Assembly (NCBI GenBank): GCA_023212695.1
Contig: JALCCG010000001.1
Coordinates: forward strand, 62,001 to 126,000
Direction: 5' to 3'
Length of the DNA stretch: 64,000 bases
Source: Sporisorium sorghi
Taxonomy: Eukaryota > Basidiomycota > Ustilaginomycetes > Ustilaginales > Ustilaginaceae
Within the stretch, counting starts at the first letter, position 1. The number at the start of each line of letters is the position of its first letter. A program made the translations under genes and the position numbers. The notes beneath the pieces were generated by a model. The model had not been told where the DNA came from. It was given only the letters and a program-made list of their open reading frames with translations, and did no database searches. Of the stretch, positions 8,746-16,631 are shown piece after piece.

Positions 8746-9753
8746 ATGTCTATATCAATATCAAACAACCTAGTAAAGCAGGGCCCCTTAGTTCAAGCCA
8801 AATACAGCGTCGGCAACCGGATTACGATGTCCTGGAATACGGCTGCACATGTTGAAGTCGAGGGCATCTACCTTTCAAATCAATTGGAATTTGACGAGTC
8901 CCAAAGCGCGCGGCTTGAAGCTCATATCGATCTGGAGGCTGCTTCTGTAACAAGAACACTGTCCCCGGGTCGCAATTACTATCATGTAAAGTTCAACGAT
9001 GGCTCTGTCTCAACAATATATGACCGTATGATCAATACAGACGGAGTGATCAATTTCCGTGATATGGGTGGATACCGTACAGAGGATGGACGAACCACTC
9101 GCTGGGGAGCACTGCTTCGCTCCGCCGATCTGCATGAACTGAGTGAGCAGGATCTGTATATTGCGGGTACACTCGACATTGACTGGATATGCGACTTGCG
9201 CAGCGATTTCGAGGTAGCGAAACGTCCGAGCCCCGCAATGGGCAAGGCAATCAATACGAATATCCCCTTTATGGCGGAAGCTAATCCGGAGGATATGCAG
9301 AAGATCGGACTTGACCTGAACGCAGGTTACAAAGCCATGATGATGAATACGGAGAAGTGTTCGCTCATTCTTCATGAGCTGTTACAGGAAGGTCGGCACA
9401 CGTCTTTGTTCCACTGTGCTGCCGGCAAGGACCGCACAGGGGTGGTATGCGCGCTTATTCTTCTCACGCTGGGTGTGCCGCGCGATGTGGTCATCGAGGA
9501 TTACGAATTGACCAATCTGGCGGTGGATGAACTCATGAAGCGTTTCCTGGCAGACAGCAAGGATTACATGGACCATATGCCTGAGTTAATGGGAAAGACA
9601 GGAGAGATCCCGGAAATGATGAAAGCTAACTTTATACAGGCTTCGCTCGAAGCAATTGATGAGAATTACGGATCCTTTGATCGGTATCTTCATGAAGGGC
9701 TTGGCGTTACTGAGGAAGAAAGAACGGTACTTAAAAACAAGTACTTGGTATAG
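8746..9753 (+). CDS. Tyrosine-phosphatase-like Cys phosphatase (PTP/Y_phosphatase3 family)
   Basis: Cys-dependent phosphoesterase of 335 residues. The P-loop is HCAAGKDRTG with nucleophile Cys224 and Arg230, and the family opening NFRDMGGY lies at about 104-111, followed by GALLRSADL. The first 95 residues form a beta-rich domain not needed for catalysis, perhaps Ig-like. There is no signal peptide, so it works in the cytosol. It lies 40 bp behind the second permease with its own site (GAGGAG), most likely the last gene of the importer operon. Members act on phosphoproteins, phosphoinositides or phytate; context suggests action on an imported phosphate ester, which is inference. Confidence 0.85.
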   Translation: MSISISNNLVKQGPLVQAKYSVGNRITMSWNTAAHVEVEGIYLSNQLEFDESQSARLEAHIDLEAASVTRTLSPGRNYYHVKFNDGSVSTIYDRMINTDGVINFRDMGGYRTEDGRTTRWGALLRSADLHELSEQDLYIAGTLDIDWICDLRSDFEVAKRPSPAMGKAINTNIPFMAEANPEDMQKIGLDLNAGYKAMMMNTEKCSLILHELLQEGRHTSLFHCAAGKDRTGVVCALILLTLGVPRDVVIEDYELTNLAVDELMKRFLADSKDYMDHMPELMGKTGEIPEMMKANFIQASLEAIDENYGSFDRYLHEGLGVTEEERTVLKNKYLV

Positions 9754-9872
9754 ATGGACGTCTTACTCGTAGAATAATGATCAGCTCAACCGTACCCATA
9801 CGTTCACGTACATTCCATCCTCATAGTCTGCGGATTGTTAAACTATACGGTTGGTTTGTCTTGAATGTTCAA

Positions 9873-9907
9873 ACACCCTCTTTAAACAAGAGGGTGTCTG
9901 GATTTTT
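9873..9907 (+). terminator. Terminator of the phn-phosphatase operon
   Basis: Perfect 10-bp stem ACACCCTCTT-TAAAC-AAGAGGGTGT, followed by CTGGATTTTT. Confidence 0.8.
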
Positions 9908-9941
9908 ATTCATACATGTTGGCTATAAAGCCGCAAGCTGG

Positions 9942-11294
9942 TTACCAGCCAACGCGGATAATGAGTCCTTTTGGATCACCCACCTCTAAATAAGCGGCTT
10001 GACCGTTGACATCATCATAGGCAAAACCGTATGCCAAACGGTCGATACTATGATCATGCCAGAATTTCGCATAAAAATTCGCTGGTGCAGCTTTATAATA
10101 GTTGGATACCGTATTCCAGTCGCTCATTGTGTATACATGACGGTTAATGGCTGCGCAAGTGGCAGCATCTGTAAGCGCACCATCACATCTTAGAATGTCC
10201 TGCGTGCTGTAGCTTGAGTATCCGCTAAAATAATTGGCATTGGCTCCGCCTGGAGCAAAGGAGCCATGAATCGGTGCTACAATCCGGTACGGAGCCTGTA
10301 TCGTTGCAAGTGATTTGAAAGCGGCAGGCACCTCATTCTGATATTTGGTGAATATCCCGGCACGGGTTTCCGATTCAAGCTCGCCAACGGTCTTATCGTA
10401 GGAGCCCGATTGGTTAACGAGACGATGTTGAATGGGGAAACCAAAACCATCAACACGGGTCGTATTTCCATGATACCCTGCGTTGTCAATCGTAAATTCC
10501 ACAAAATCGAAGTAAATATTCCGGTTCGGATCGGTGGGATTGTTGATATCAGGTCCGGCAAATCCATCGTTGTAAGTCTTAATATAGAGCGGTGTGCCTA
10601 CGCTTAGAAACATTCGGCCGGATGTAATTTTGGGCAGATTCACCCACGATGCGTCACTCACGGTATGATAGATATTGGCATAATTGATCCCATTTTTAGT
10701 CAGATGTCCGGGCGCATCATTCAGAGCCGTAGAAATCGGCACCAAATTTCCGCTTAAATCCAGATAACTCCACTTATTGTTGGCAGGGTTTATGCCGAGA
10801 ACGCCCCAGTATACTTGGTTGTCGGCGTATGCGCCTCCTGTGCCGTTTAATATTTTCATGGATATGGAGCCGCCTGGTGCAACGGGAATGGTGGACGGAT
10901 TGATGTCGTAGATGGAACCGGAAGAATTGGATGGTGGAGGAGTATTGCCAGCAGTATATGTGAATGTGCCGGTATCGTAAGCGGGAGTTCCATTGTTGTA
11001 AGTGAAGAAATAAGTAATAACGGAGCCACTGTTTATGCCTGAGATGGCCTGTTCATATCGGGATTTGCCGCTATTATTGGCCATTCGATAATTTTGCTGG
11101 GGGCCGCCATTAATTTGATAATGAACATCCACCCAGCTCGTATTCACGGTTGATTTGAACCAGACCGTCGCCACAGCCCCGGATAGTTCAACCCCTTGGG
11201 TGTAGTCAGCAGCCTCTGCTCTGGAATTAAACAAGGAAAAGGATGTAACCAGCATGAACAAGACTAGCAGGGAAGACAAGCATTTTCTCATCAT
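9942..11294 (-). CDS. Secreted GH64 beta-1,3-glucanase with N-terminal CBM56-like domain
   Basis: Secreted laminaripentaose-producing-type beta-1,3-glucanase, 450 residues. Residues 1-28 are a Sec signal peptide ending SRAEA-A. About 30-115 form a small beta domain of the CBM56 type (VATVWFKSTVNTSWVDVHYQ begins it; cut here), which binds beta-1,3-glucan. A Pro/Ser linker follows, and the GH64 thaumatin-like catalytic domain runs from about 128 to the end, containing the long beta strands (YFDFVEFTID) with acidic residues expected for catalysis and the C-terminal block HDHSIDRLAYGFAYDD. The ATG follows AGGAGGAACA. The enzyme would attack fungal wall or algal glucan. It is transcribed alone, divergent from the esterase operon. 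Confidence 0.92.
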   Translation of the reverse strand: MMRKCLSSLLVLFMLVTSFSLFNSRAEAADYTQGVELSGAVATVWFKSTVNTSWVDVHYQINGGPQQNYRMANNSGKSRYEQAISGINSGSVITYFFTYNNGTPAYDTGTFTYTAGNTPPPSNSSGSIYDINPSTIPVAPGGSISMKILNGTGGAYADNQVYWGVLGINPANNKWSYLDLSGNLVPISTALNDAPGHLTKNGINYANIYHTVSDASWVNLPKITSGRMFLSVGTPLYIKTYNDGFAGPDINNPTDPNRNIYFDFVEFTIDNAGYHGNTTRVDGFGFPIQHRLVNQSGSYDKTVGELESETRAGIFTKYQNEVPAAFKSLATIQAPYRIVAPIHGSFAPGGANANYFSGYSSYSTQDILRCDGALTDAATCAAINRHVYTMSDWNTVSNYYKAAPANFYAKFWHDHSIDRLAYGFAYDDVNGQAAYLEVGDPKGLIIRVGW

Positions 11295-11408
11295 TGTTCC
11301 TCCTAAGTATGAAATTAGATTACAAGATGCATCCTGCTGGGCAGGGGGGCTCAGCGACCCATTTTACACACATCACCCTCTTCATCAAAAATAATATATA
11401 AAAACCAA

Positions 11409-11422
11409 TAAATGCGCTTACA
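11409..11422 (-). promoter_or_regulatory. Candidate catabolite-responsive element (cre) upstream of the GH64 gene
   Basis: TGTAAGCGCATTTA on the minus strand matches most of the CcpA consensus TGWAANCGNTNWCA, with the strong half TGTAAGCG intact. It lies about 115 bp before the glucanase start. Binding is not shown. Confidence 0.4.
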
Positions 11423-11540
11423 ATCAGTATTATAATGACATCTCCGAAGCAATTACAGGAGCGAGATTTCGGATGAGGGATTCAAAATTCGGGTCAAATA
11501 GGATTGACAGTTCAAGAGAAAAGCAATTATACTCTGAATG

Positions 11541-11558
11541 AACTTAATCGTTTAAGTT
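11541..11558. promoter_or_regulatory. LacI-type operator copy 1 (imperfect palindrome)
   Basis: AACTTAATCGTTTAAGTT, an 18-bp palindrome with one mismatched pair and a central CG step, typical of LacI-family sites. It matches the second copy 103 bp downstream. Confidence 0.7.
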
Positions 11559-11643
11559 AAACTTGAGTGGCCATCATAAACGTTATTTTAGTAAGGATTT
11601 ACACATCATCAATGAGACAAGAAAAAGGACTATATATCACTTT

Positions 11644-11661
11644 CACTTAATCGATTAAGTG
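11644..11661. promoter_or_regulatory. LacI-type operator copy 2 (perfect palindrome)
   Basis: CACTTAATCGATTAAGTG is a perfect 18-bp palindrome with central CG, about 35 bp before the first esterase start. With copy 1 it forms a pair suited to looping by a tetrameric or two-dimer LacI regulator, most likely the one encoded at 14527-15462. Confidence 0.8.
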
Positions 11662-11696
11662 TTACAAATATTGAAATGAAAGGTGGAAAAGAACGA

Positions 11697-13037
11697 ATGG
11701 AATCCCGGATTCTTAGCTTATCTGGTCTTAATGCAAGTCGATTGAACAACGAAAGAGATGCCTGGATCTATTTGCCTCCAAGCTACGATGACTTGCAAAG
11801 CCTAAGGTACCCCGTGCTTTACATGCATGTTGGACAGCATGTATTTCAATCCCGCAAGCGATCCGGAGAAACCTGGGGGCTTCGGGAGACGCTGGACGGT
11901 TTGATTCGAAACGGTGAGATCCAGGAGATTATAGTGGTTGCGGTCGAACATAAGCAAAACGAGGGAGCGAGTGAGTATTTCCACGATCAATGTGCGTATC
12001 CGATTCAAATGCTGGGTGAGCAATATGAATTTTTCCTAATTTACGAGTTGAAGCCGATTATCGATCGAATGTTTCGGACGCTGTCGGACGCTTCCCATAC
12101 AGCACTGATGGGTTCCTCAGCCGCAGGACTTGCGACTTACAACATCGGTATGCGGAATCCTGATGTATTCGGTTTGCTCGGGATGCTGTCCCCGTTCTTT
12201 GTCCATCTGGATGAAGAGACGTTTGTCGAACAGAAGCAATATCGGCCGCATAAGCCAAATCCCGGTCAAAAGCTATGGCTCGACATCGGTGGAGCCGAAG
12301 GTTTCTTCATGCCGATTCACGTTCGTTCGGTGGCGGAAGAACTGTTAAGCAGCGGTTGCGTACAAGGGGAGACGTTGTATTTCTACGAGGAACCTGACGC
12401 TGCGCATGCTGAGACCGATTGGGGAAGACGTGCGCAGCTTCCGCTGCGATTCTTTTTTGGCAGGGAGGGCGTCTCCCAACGAGTTGACTTGTCCGGACCT
12501 GACACGGTCGGAATGGAGGGGGCTTCCGCAACGCTAAACGCAGTCGTAACGCTGGACAACGGGTTGATGTACACCGACTTAGAAGGAGGCTATACCGTCG
12601 ATCATCCCGCAATTCTGGAGGTGACGCCTGAAGGAAGGCTGCATCCTAGGAAGCCGGGAGAAACGATCGTACGATATCAGAACCGCAATTCGCAAGCAAG
12701 CGTAAAAATCGCGGTCGTAGAGAAACTCTCGGCTACCGTCACGGTGGAAGTAGAGGTGAGTGTACCGGACACGACACCTGAGGATGCATCCATTCATGCG
12801 GTATTTAAGCTATCGAAGGTCCGAAAGGGTCTCTATAGGGGTACTGCCCGCCTTCCGAGGGGAGTCTGTTTCCAATTCAAGGTTTCACGGGGGTATGAGA
12901 AGGAAGAAGCGGATGATCAGAACCGCCCGGTACCGTACCGAAGATTAAACGCTGACAGAGATCAGAAAGTTTCGTATATAGTGGACAATTGGATTGATTT
13001 GCCTGCAGGAGAACATACGAAAGGGGAGTTATCGTAA
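11697..13037 (+). CDS. Esterase-D/enterochelin-esterase-like hydrolase with C-terminal Ig-like modules, copy A
   Basis: Alpha/beta hydrolase of 446 residues. Residues 1-255 are the esterase fold: nucleophile Ser141 in GSSAAG, Asp196 in LWLDIGGAEG, His237 in AAHAETDW. About 256-345 resemble a bacterial Ig-like (Big2) module and 350-446 a starch-binding-like beta module (PDTTPEDASIHAVF). No signal peptide, so it is intracellular. The ATG at 11697 is preferred (AAAGGTGG upstream) over 11676. The usual HDGQNVF loop reads HVGQHVF, so the oxyanion region has diverged from copy B. Directly preceded by LacI operators and overlapping copy B by one base. Probable role: hydrolysis of an ester in an imported oligosaccharide or siderophore-like compound; substrate unknown. 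Confidence 0.8.
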   Translation: MESRILSLSGLNASRLNNERDAWIYLPPSYDDLQSLRYPVLYMHVGQHVFQSRKRSGETWGLRETLDGLIRNGEIQEIIVVAVEHKQNEGASEYFHDQCAYPIQMLGEQYEFFLIYELKPIIDRMFRTLSDASHTALMGSSAAGLATYNIGMRNPDVFGLLGMLSPFFVHLDEETFVEQKQYRPHKPNPGQKLWLDIGGAEGFFMPIHVRSVAEELLSSGCVQGETLYFYEEPDAAHAETDWGRRAQLPLRFFFGREGVSQRVDLSGPDTVGMEGASATLNAVVTLDNGLMYTDLEGGYTVDHPAILEVTPEGRLHPRKPGETIVRYQNRNSQASVKIAVVEKLSATVTVEVEVSVPDTTPEDASIHAVFKLSKVRKGLYRGTARLPRGVCFQFKVSRGYEKEEADDQNRPVPYRRLNADRDQKVSYIVDNWIDLPAGEHTKGELS

Positions 13038-14368
13038 TGAGTTGTGCCAGAATCATTACGTTTCAATCGTTCTATTCAACGGTTCTGAATAACGTCCGCG
13101 ACATTCACATTTACTTGCCGCCAAGTTACGACCGTGATACACAGACGCGGTACCCGGTTCTATATGTCCATGACGGGCAGAATGTATTTCATTCTGGCTT
13201 TAATGGTCAGTCCTGGCGTCTGGATCATGTGTGCAACCGGCTGATTTCGGAAGGCCGGATGGAGGAGATTATCATTGTTGCCATAGGCAATGCGGGCTTG
13301 CTCCGAAACGAGGAATACGCGCATGAAGGCTCATTTGCAGAGCGGTTGCCATATCCATGCCGTGGAGAAGCATACGAACGCTTTTTAATCAGAGAGCTGA
13401 AGCCATTCGTAGACCGATCCTTCCGAACGAAACGTGAAAGCCGTGATACGGGACTGATGGGTTCCTCCAGAGGAGGGCTGGTCACGTATCATCTTGGTTT
13501 CAATCGACCCGACGTTTTCGGCAAGGTGGCTATGTTGTCGCCCTATTTCTATCAATATCATGAGAGTTCTTTAAGCCATGAACCCATATTCAATCAATAT
13601 GAGGAGAAAGGACCTCTTAAGCTCTGGATCGATACCGGGGGCATGGAGGGGATGACAGTGCAGGCGGACCACGTTCGGGAGATGGCCGCACGCCTCTTGC
13701 GTCTAGGCTATCGTTATGGGGAGGAGCTGGCTTTCGGGTATTTTCCGGAAGCAGTACATAACGAAGAGGCTTGGGCGGATCGGGTTCATGGACCGCTGCT
13801 ATTCTTGTTCGGTCATCTGGGGGAACCAGAAGGAGTGGAGCTCACAGGCAGCCGGGTGGCGGGGATGGAGGGTAAGCCGACCTATGTGCACCCGTTGCTC
13901 CGGTACGCAGGAGGCCTGACCATCGTGGACGGAGAAGCCGAACTCGTATTGGATCCAGAAGACAGTGCGCATATCGATGAGCATGGTTTGATCGTACCAC
14001 GGTCAACAGGTGATTGCTGTGTGCGGTATGAGAAGGGCCGACTCGGCAGCGCCCTTCATCCGTTGACCGTGCTGCCTCATCTGCGGGAGAAGGCGAACGT
14101 TGCGATCCGAGTGCGCGTGCCGGCGGATACGCCAGAAGACGCCAGAATTCATGCGGGGATTCCGCTGGTGAAGAAGGGGGTTGGCATTTATGAAGCCGAG
14201 GCCGAACTTCCGTTAAATGCAGGATTCTCTTTTCATATCACCGAGGAATCAGGCCTTATGGAAGCGGATCATGAGGGAAAAGTTTCTGTACAACGACACT
14301 TCGTTGTGAATGGTGATTTAAAATTACAATACGAGGTAATCCAATGGACGCGGGGACAGGCATTCTAA
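13037..14368 (+). CDS. Esterase-D/enterochelin-esterase-like hydrolase with C-terminal modules, copy B
   Basis: Tandem paralogue of the preceding gene, 443 residues with the same three-part layout. The esterase domain keeps the canonical VLYVHDGQNVF loop; Ser144 sits in GSSRGG, the acid residue in LWIDTGGMEG and the catalytic His in EAVHNEEAW. The C-terminal modules repeat the pattern including ADTPEDARIHAG. Its ATG overlaps the TAA of copy A (TAATG), so both are co-translated. Because copy A has altered residues around the oxyanion loop, copy B is the better candidate for full activity. No signal peptide is seen. The family (Esterase, PF00756 type) includes Fes, feruloyl and acetyl-xylan esterases. 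Confidence 0.82.
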   Translation: MSCARIITFQSFYSTVLNNVRDIHIYLPPSYDRDTQTRYPVLYVHDGQNVFHSGFNGQSWRLDHVCNRLISEGRMEEIIIVAIGNAGLLRNEEYAHEGSFAERLPYPCRGEAYERFLIRELKPFVDRSFRTKRESRDTGLMGSSRGGLVTYHLGFNRPDVFGKVAMLSPYFYQYHESSLSHEPIFNQYEEKGPLKLWIDTGGMEGMTVQADHVREMAARLLRLGYRYGEELAFGYFPEAVHNEEAWADRVHGPLLFLFGHLGEPEGVELTGSRVAGMEGKPTYVHPLLRYAGGLTIVDGEAELVLDPEDSAHIDEHGLIVPRSTGDCCVRYEKGRLGSALHPLTVLPHLREKANVAIRVRVPADTPEDARIHAGIPLVKKGVGIYEAEAELPLNAGFSFHITEESGLMEADHEGKVSVQRHFVVNGDLKLQYEVIQWTRGQAF

Positions 14369-14526
14369 TCCTAAGGTAGCACCGCTTGATTGATGTTTAA
14401 ATGAGCATAAACCTTGTCCGCTTCGTTCGTTGACGTACGAATGAGCATTCTTTATGATTAACCTAGCAAACACGGCTTCTGATGCGAAAGCCGCCGATTG
14501 AGATTGAGTAAAGGATGCTGAAACAC

Positions 14527-15462
14527 ATGAAAAAAGTAACTATGAAGGTGATTGCCGAGGAAGCGGGCGTATCGGTGGCGACCGTTTCCTATATTCTGAA
14601 CAACGTGAATAATCAATCGATCTCTGCCGAAACACGGGAAAGAGTAATGAAAGCTGCCCAAAGGCTCAATTATAAACGAAACTTAACAGCACTGGCGCTG
14701 AAAAGCGGCAAGTCGGAGCTGATCGGCGTTCTGTTACCCGATCAGACGGGTGAACCTTACTGGGCGCGTTATCGGTATTCACAGGCATTGTATCATCTAG
14801 GGAAGCATTTGAACGACGCTGGATACCAGCTGGTCGTTTCCTATATCGACCCGCAATTTTCCAAACTTCCGATTCTGTTGGAGAGGGAGCTGGACGGGGT
14901 CTTCATTCTGAATGCTTCTTCCTCCATTTTTCATCGCATCTCCAAGCATTACGGTGTCGGGATTCCCATCATCGGGATCGATACATCGCTGGATGACCCT
15001 CTCTTCCATACGATTGTCCCAGATTTTGAGGCGGGCATCAAGGAAGCTGCAAGGCGACTTGGAGCCGAGCCGCAATTTCTTCTGGTCGACCATTATGTCG
15101 ATCACGGCATGACGGAGCAGATTAGGGAAATGGCCGGCATGGACGAGAAGCGGATGCATGTTTATTCCAGTGCTTCGGAGCTTGAAAAGTTTCTCGCTCA
15201 ATACTCAGGTCTACCGGGCGTTGTCATCAATGAATTCTTGTGCGAACAGGCACTCCGTTTTGACACCGCAGGCAGGCTCGCCGCTTTGTGTACAAGCGGT
15301 TGCCCAGAACTAATCTCCGGGAGGGCGAAGACCGTTGTTTTTGATGCTGACGCTTATCGGGAAGCGGCCGAAGTTATGATTCAGTACATTGCCCGCCCAC
15401 AGGATAATTATCCGAACAACCATATTTTACAGAAGATCGTTCATGGGGAGACGCTAGCATAA
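14527..15462 (+). CDS. LacI family transcriptional regulator
   Basis: Repressor-type regulator of about 311 residues. The N-terminal helix-turn-helix is canonical: VTMKVIAEEAGVSVATVSYI then the hinge region ending RLNYKRNLTALALKSGKS. The remaining part is a periplasmic-binding-like effector domain (LIGVLLPDQ start), slightly shorter than usual. The ATG at 14527 is preferred because AAAGGA lies 11 bases upstream; 14515 is an alternative adding four residues. It follows the two esterase genes after 158 bp and ends at a good terminator. The two palindromes with central CG upstream of the esterases are its expected targets; the inducer is presumably a sugar. Confidence 0.9.
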   Translation: MKKVTMKVIAEEAGVSVATVSYILNNVNNQSISAETRERVMKAAQRLNYKRNLTALALKSGKSELIGVLLPDQTGEPYWARYRYSQALYHLGKHLNDAGYQLVVSYIDPQFSKLPILLERELDGVFILNASSSIFHRISKHYGVGIPIIGIDTSLDDPLFHTIVPDFEAGIKEAARRLGAEPQFLLVDHYVDHGMTEQIREMAGMDEKRMHVYSSASELEKFLAQYSGLPGVVINEFLCEQALRFDTAGRLAALCTSGCPELISGRAKTVVFDADAYREAAEVMIQYIARPQDNYPNNHILQKIVHGETLA

Positions 15463-15471
15463 CAAGTGTAA

Positions 15472-15506
15472 AAAACGGCAGTCGGTTAACATCGGCTGCC
15501 GTTTTT
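15472..15506 (+). terminator. Terminator after the LacI gene
   Basis: Stem AAACGGCAG...CTGCCGTTT with six T residues, directly after the stop codon. Confidence 0.88.
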
Positions 15507-15574
15507 TCGTGCCTGAGTGCTGCAGGTGCACACCATCAACTTTTTAGATATTGCTCTTATAAACGAGTGTGGTG

Positions 15575-16435
15575 CTATGGTAGAGAGCGGTTCATTGTCA
15601 ACATTTGCCCAACACCTGCGCCAACACCGTTTCGAAATTCCGTTGGTGCGACTCCTTTCCACTTACGAAAGGCTTTGCTGAAATGAAATTCGTCGCTGTA
15701 GCCGCAGGCGTGAGCGATTACGCGCAACGTATGATTTGTATAGGTCAGGTAGCGTTCGGCGTGCTGCATCCGGATGGCGGTCAAATAGTCTTTGGGCGGG
15801 AGGTGGATGTGCTTCAGGAATAGTTTTCGCAGATACGAGACCGAAATGGCGTGCTCCCGAGCCATCTGCTCGATATGAAGAGGCTCCGCGAAATGATTCT
15901 CGATCTCCTTCTTAATGCGAGCGTATCGTTCAAAAGCCTGCTCTTCTTGCACAGGAGCCTGTTCCTGCTGATGCAGCTTTGCGATCAATCGGAGAAGAAT
16001 GGCGCTGCTCTCCAGCTCACTGTCGGGATTAGTCGGTACCCACGTATGCGTAACGTCCCTGAAAGTAGAATCCAGTTTTAGAGCAATATCCCCATTGAAT
16101 TTCTTGACGAACGGCAAATCCAGTCGAGGAACAGCTGCCGGCATCTGCCATTGACCCGTGGAAAAATGCACAGCGCAGCATTCAAACAACACCATGCTCA
16201 TGAGCAGGGGAGATTCGGTAGAGCTTGCCATGCGCATACGCAGCCCAGGCTCCATGTAAAACAGCATACCCGGTTCGACTTGATACGTTTGATCCGTATG
16301 AAAAACACCGCTGCCTTCGTGAATCCAATAAAAACTGTGCAGCGTGGTGTTGTTTCGTATGTCCGACCAGTTGGAGGAGGTCATCTTTTGGAAACACCAA
16401 TTAATTCGCACAACCAAATCCTGCATCTGATACAT
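15575..16435 (-). CDS. AraC family transcriptional regulator
   Basis: Regulator of 286 residues. The N-terminal part (about 25-110) is a cupin-like sensor (SFYWIHEGSGVFHTDQ; LFYMEPGLRM), and the C-terminal 100 residues carry two helix-turn-helix motifs: HIEQMAREHAISVSYLRKLF and RVIAHACGYSDEFHFSKAFR. Ribosome site AAGGTGAG precedes the ATG by eight bases. It is divergent from the GH2 gene with about 196 bp between, so it is the likely activator of that glycosidase; a sugar effector is expected from the cupin domain. Confidence 0.92.
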   Translation of the reverse strand: MYQMQDLVVRINWCFQKMTSSNWSDIRNNTTLHSFYWIHEGSGVFHTDQTYQVEPGMLFYMEPGLRMRMASSTESPLLMSMVLFECCAVHFSTGQWQMPAAVPRLDLPFVKKFNGDIALKLDSTFRDVTHTWVPTNPDSELESSAILLRLIAKLHQQEQAPVQEEQAFERYARIKKEIENHFAEPLHIEQMAREHAISVSYLRKLFLKHIHLPPKDYLTAIRMQHAERYLTYTNHTLRVIAHACGYSDEFHFSKAFRKWKGVAPTEFRNGVGAGVGQMLTMNRSLP

Positions 16436-16631
16436 AGCAACTCACCTTCTGAAGTCGATTTTTTTGGTAAATTGATTAGAGCGTGGTTCTTTCTTAAGCT
16501 TATCCTAACCACGGGTTGAATTCCAATTTTCAAAAGAGCGATTTTGACATGTAAATGCCCTTCTTGGCTATGGTGTTCGGGAAGGGGTTCTTTTATGTTT
16601 ATTAAAAAGGACGATTAAAAGGAGGCCTACT

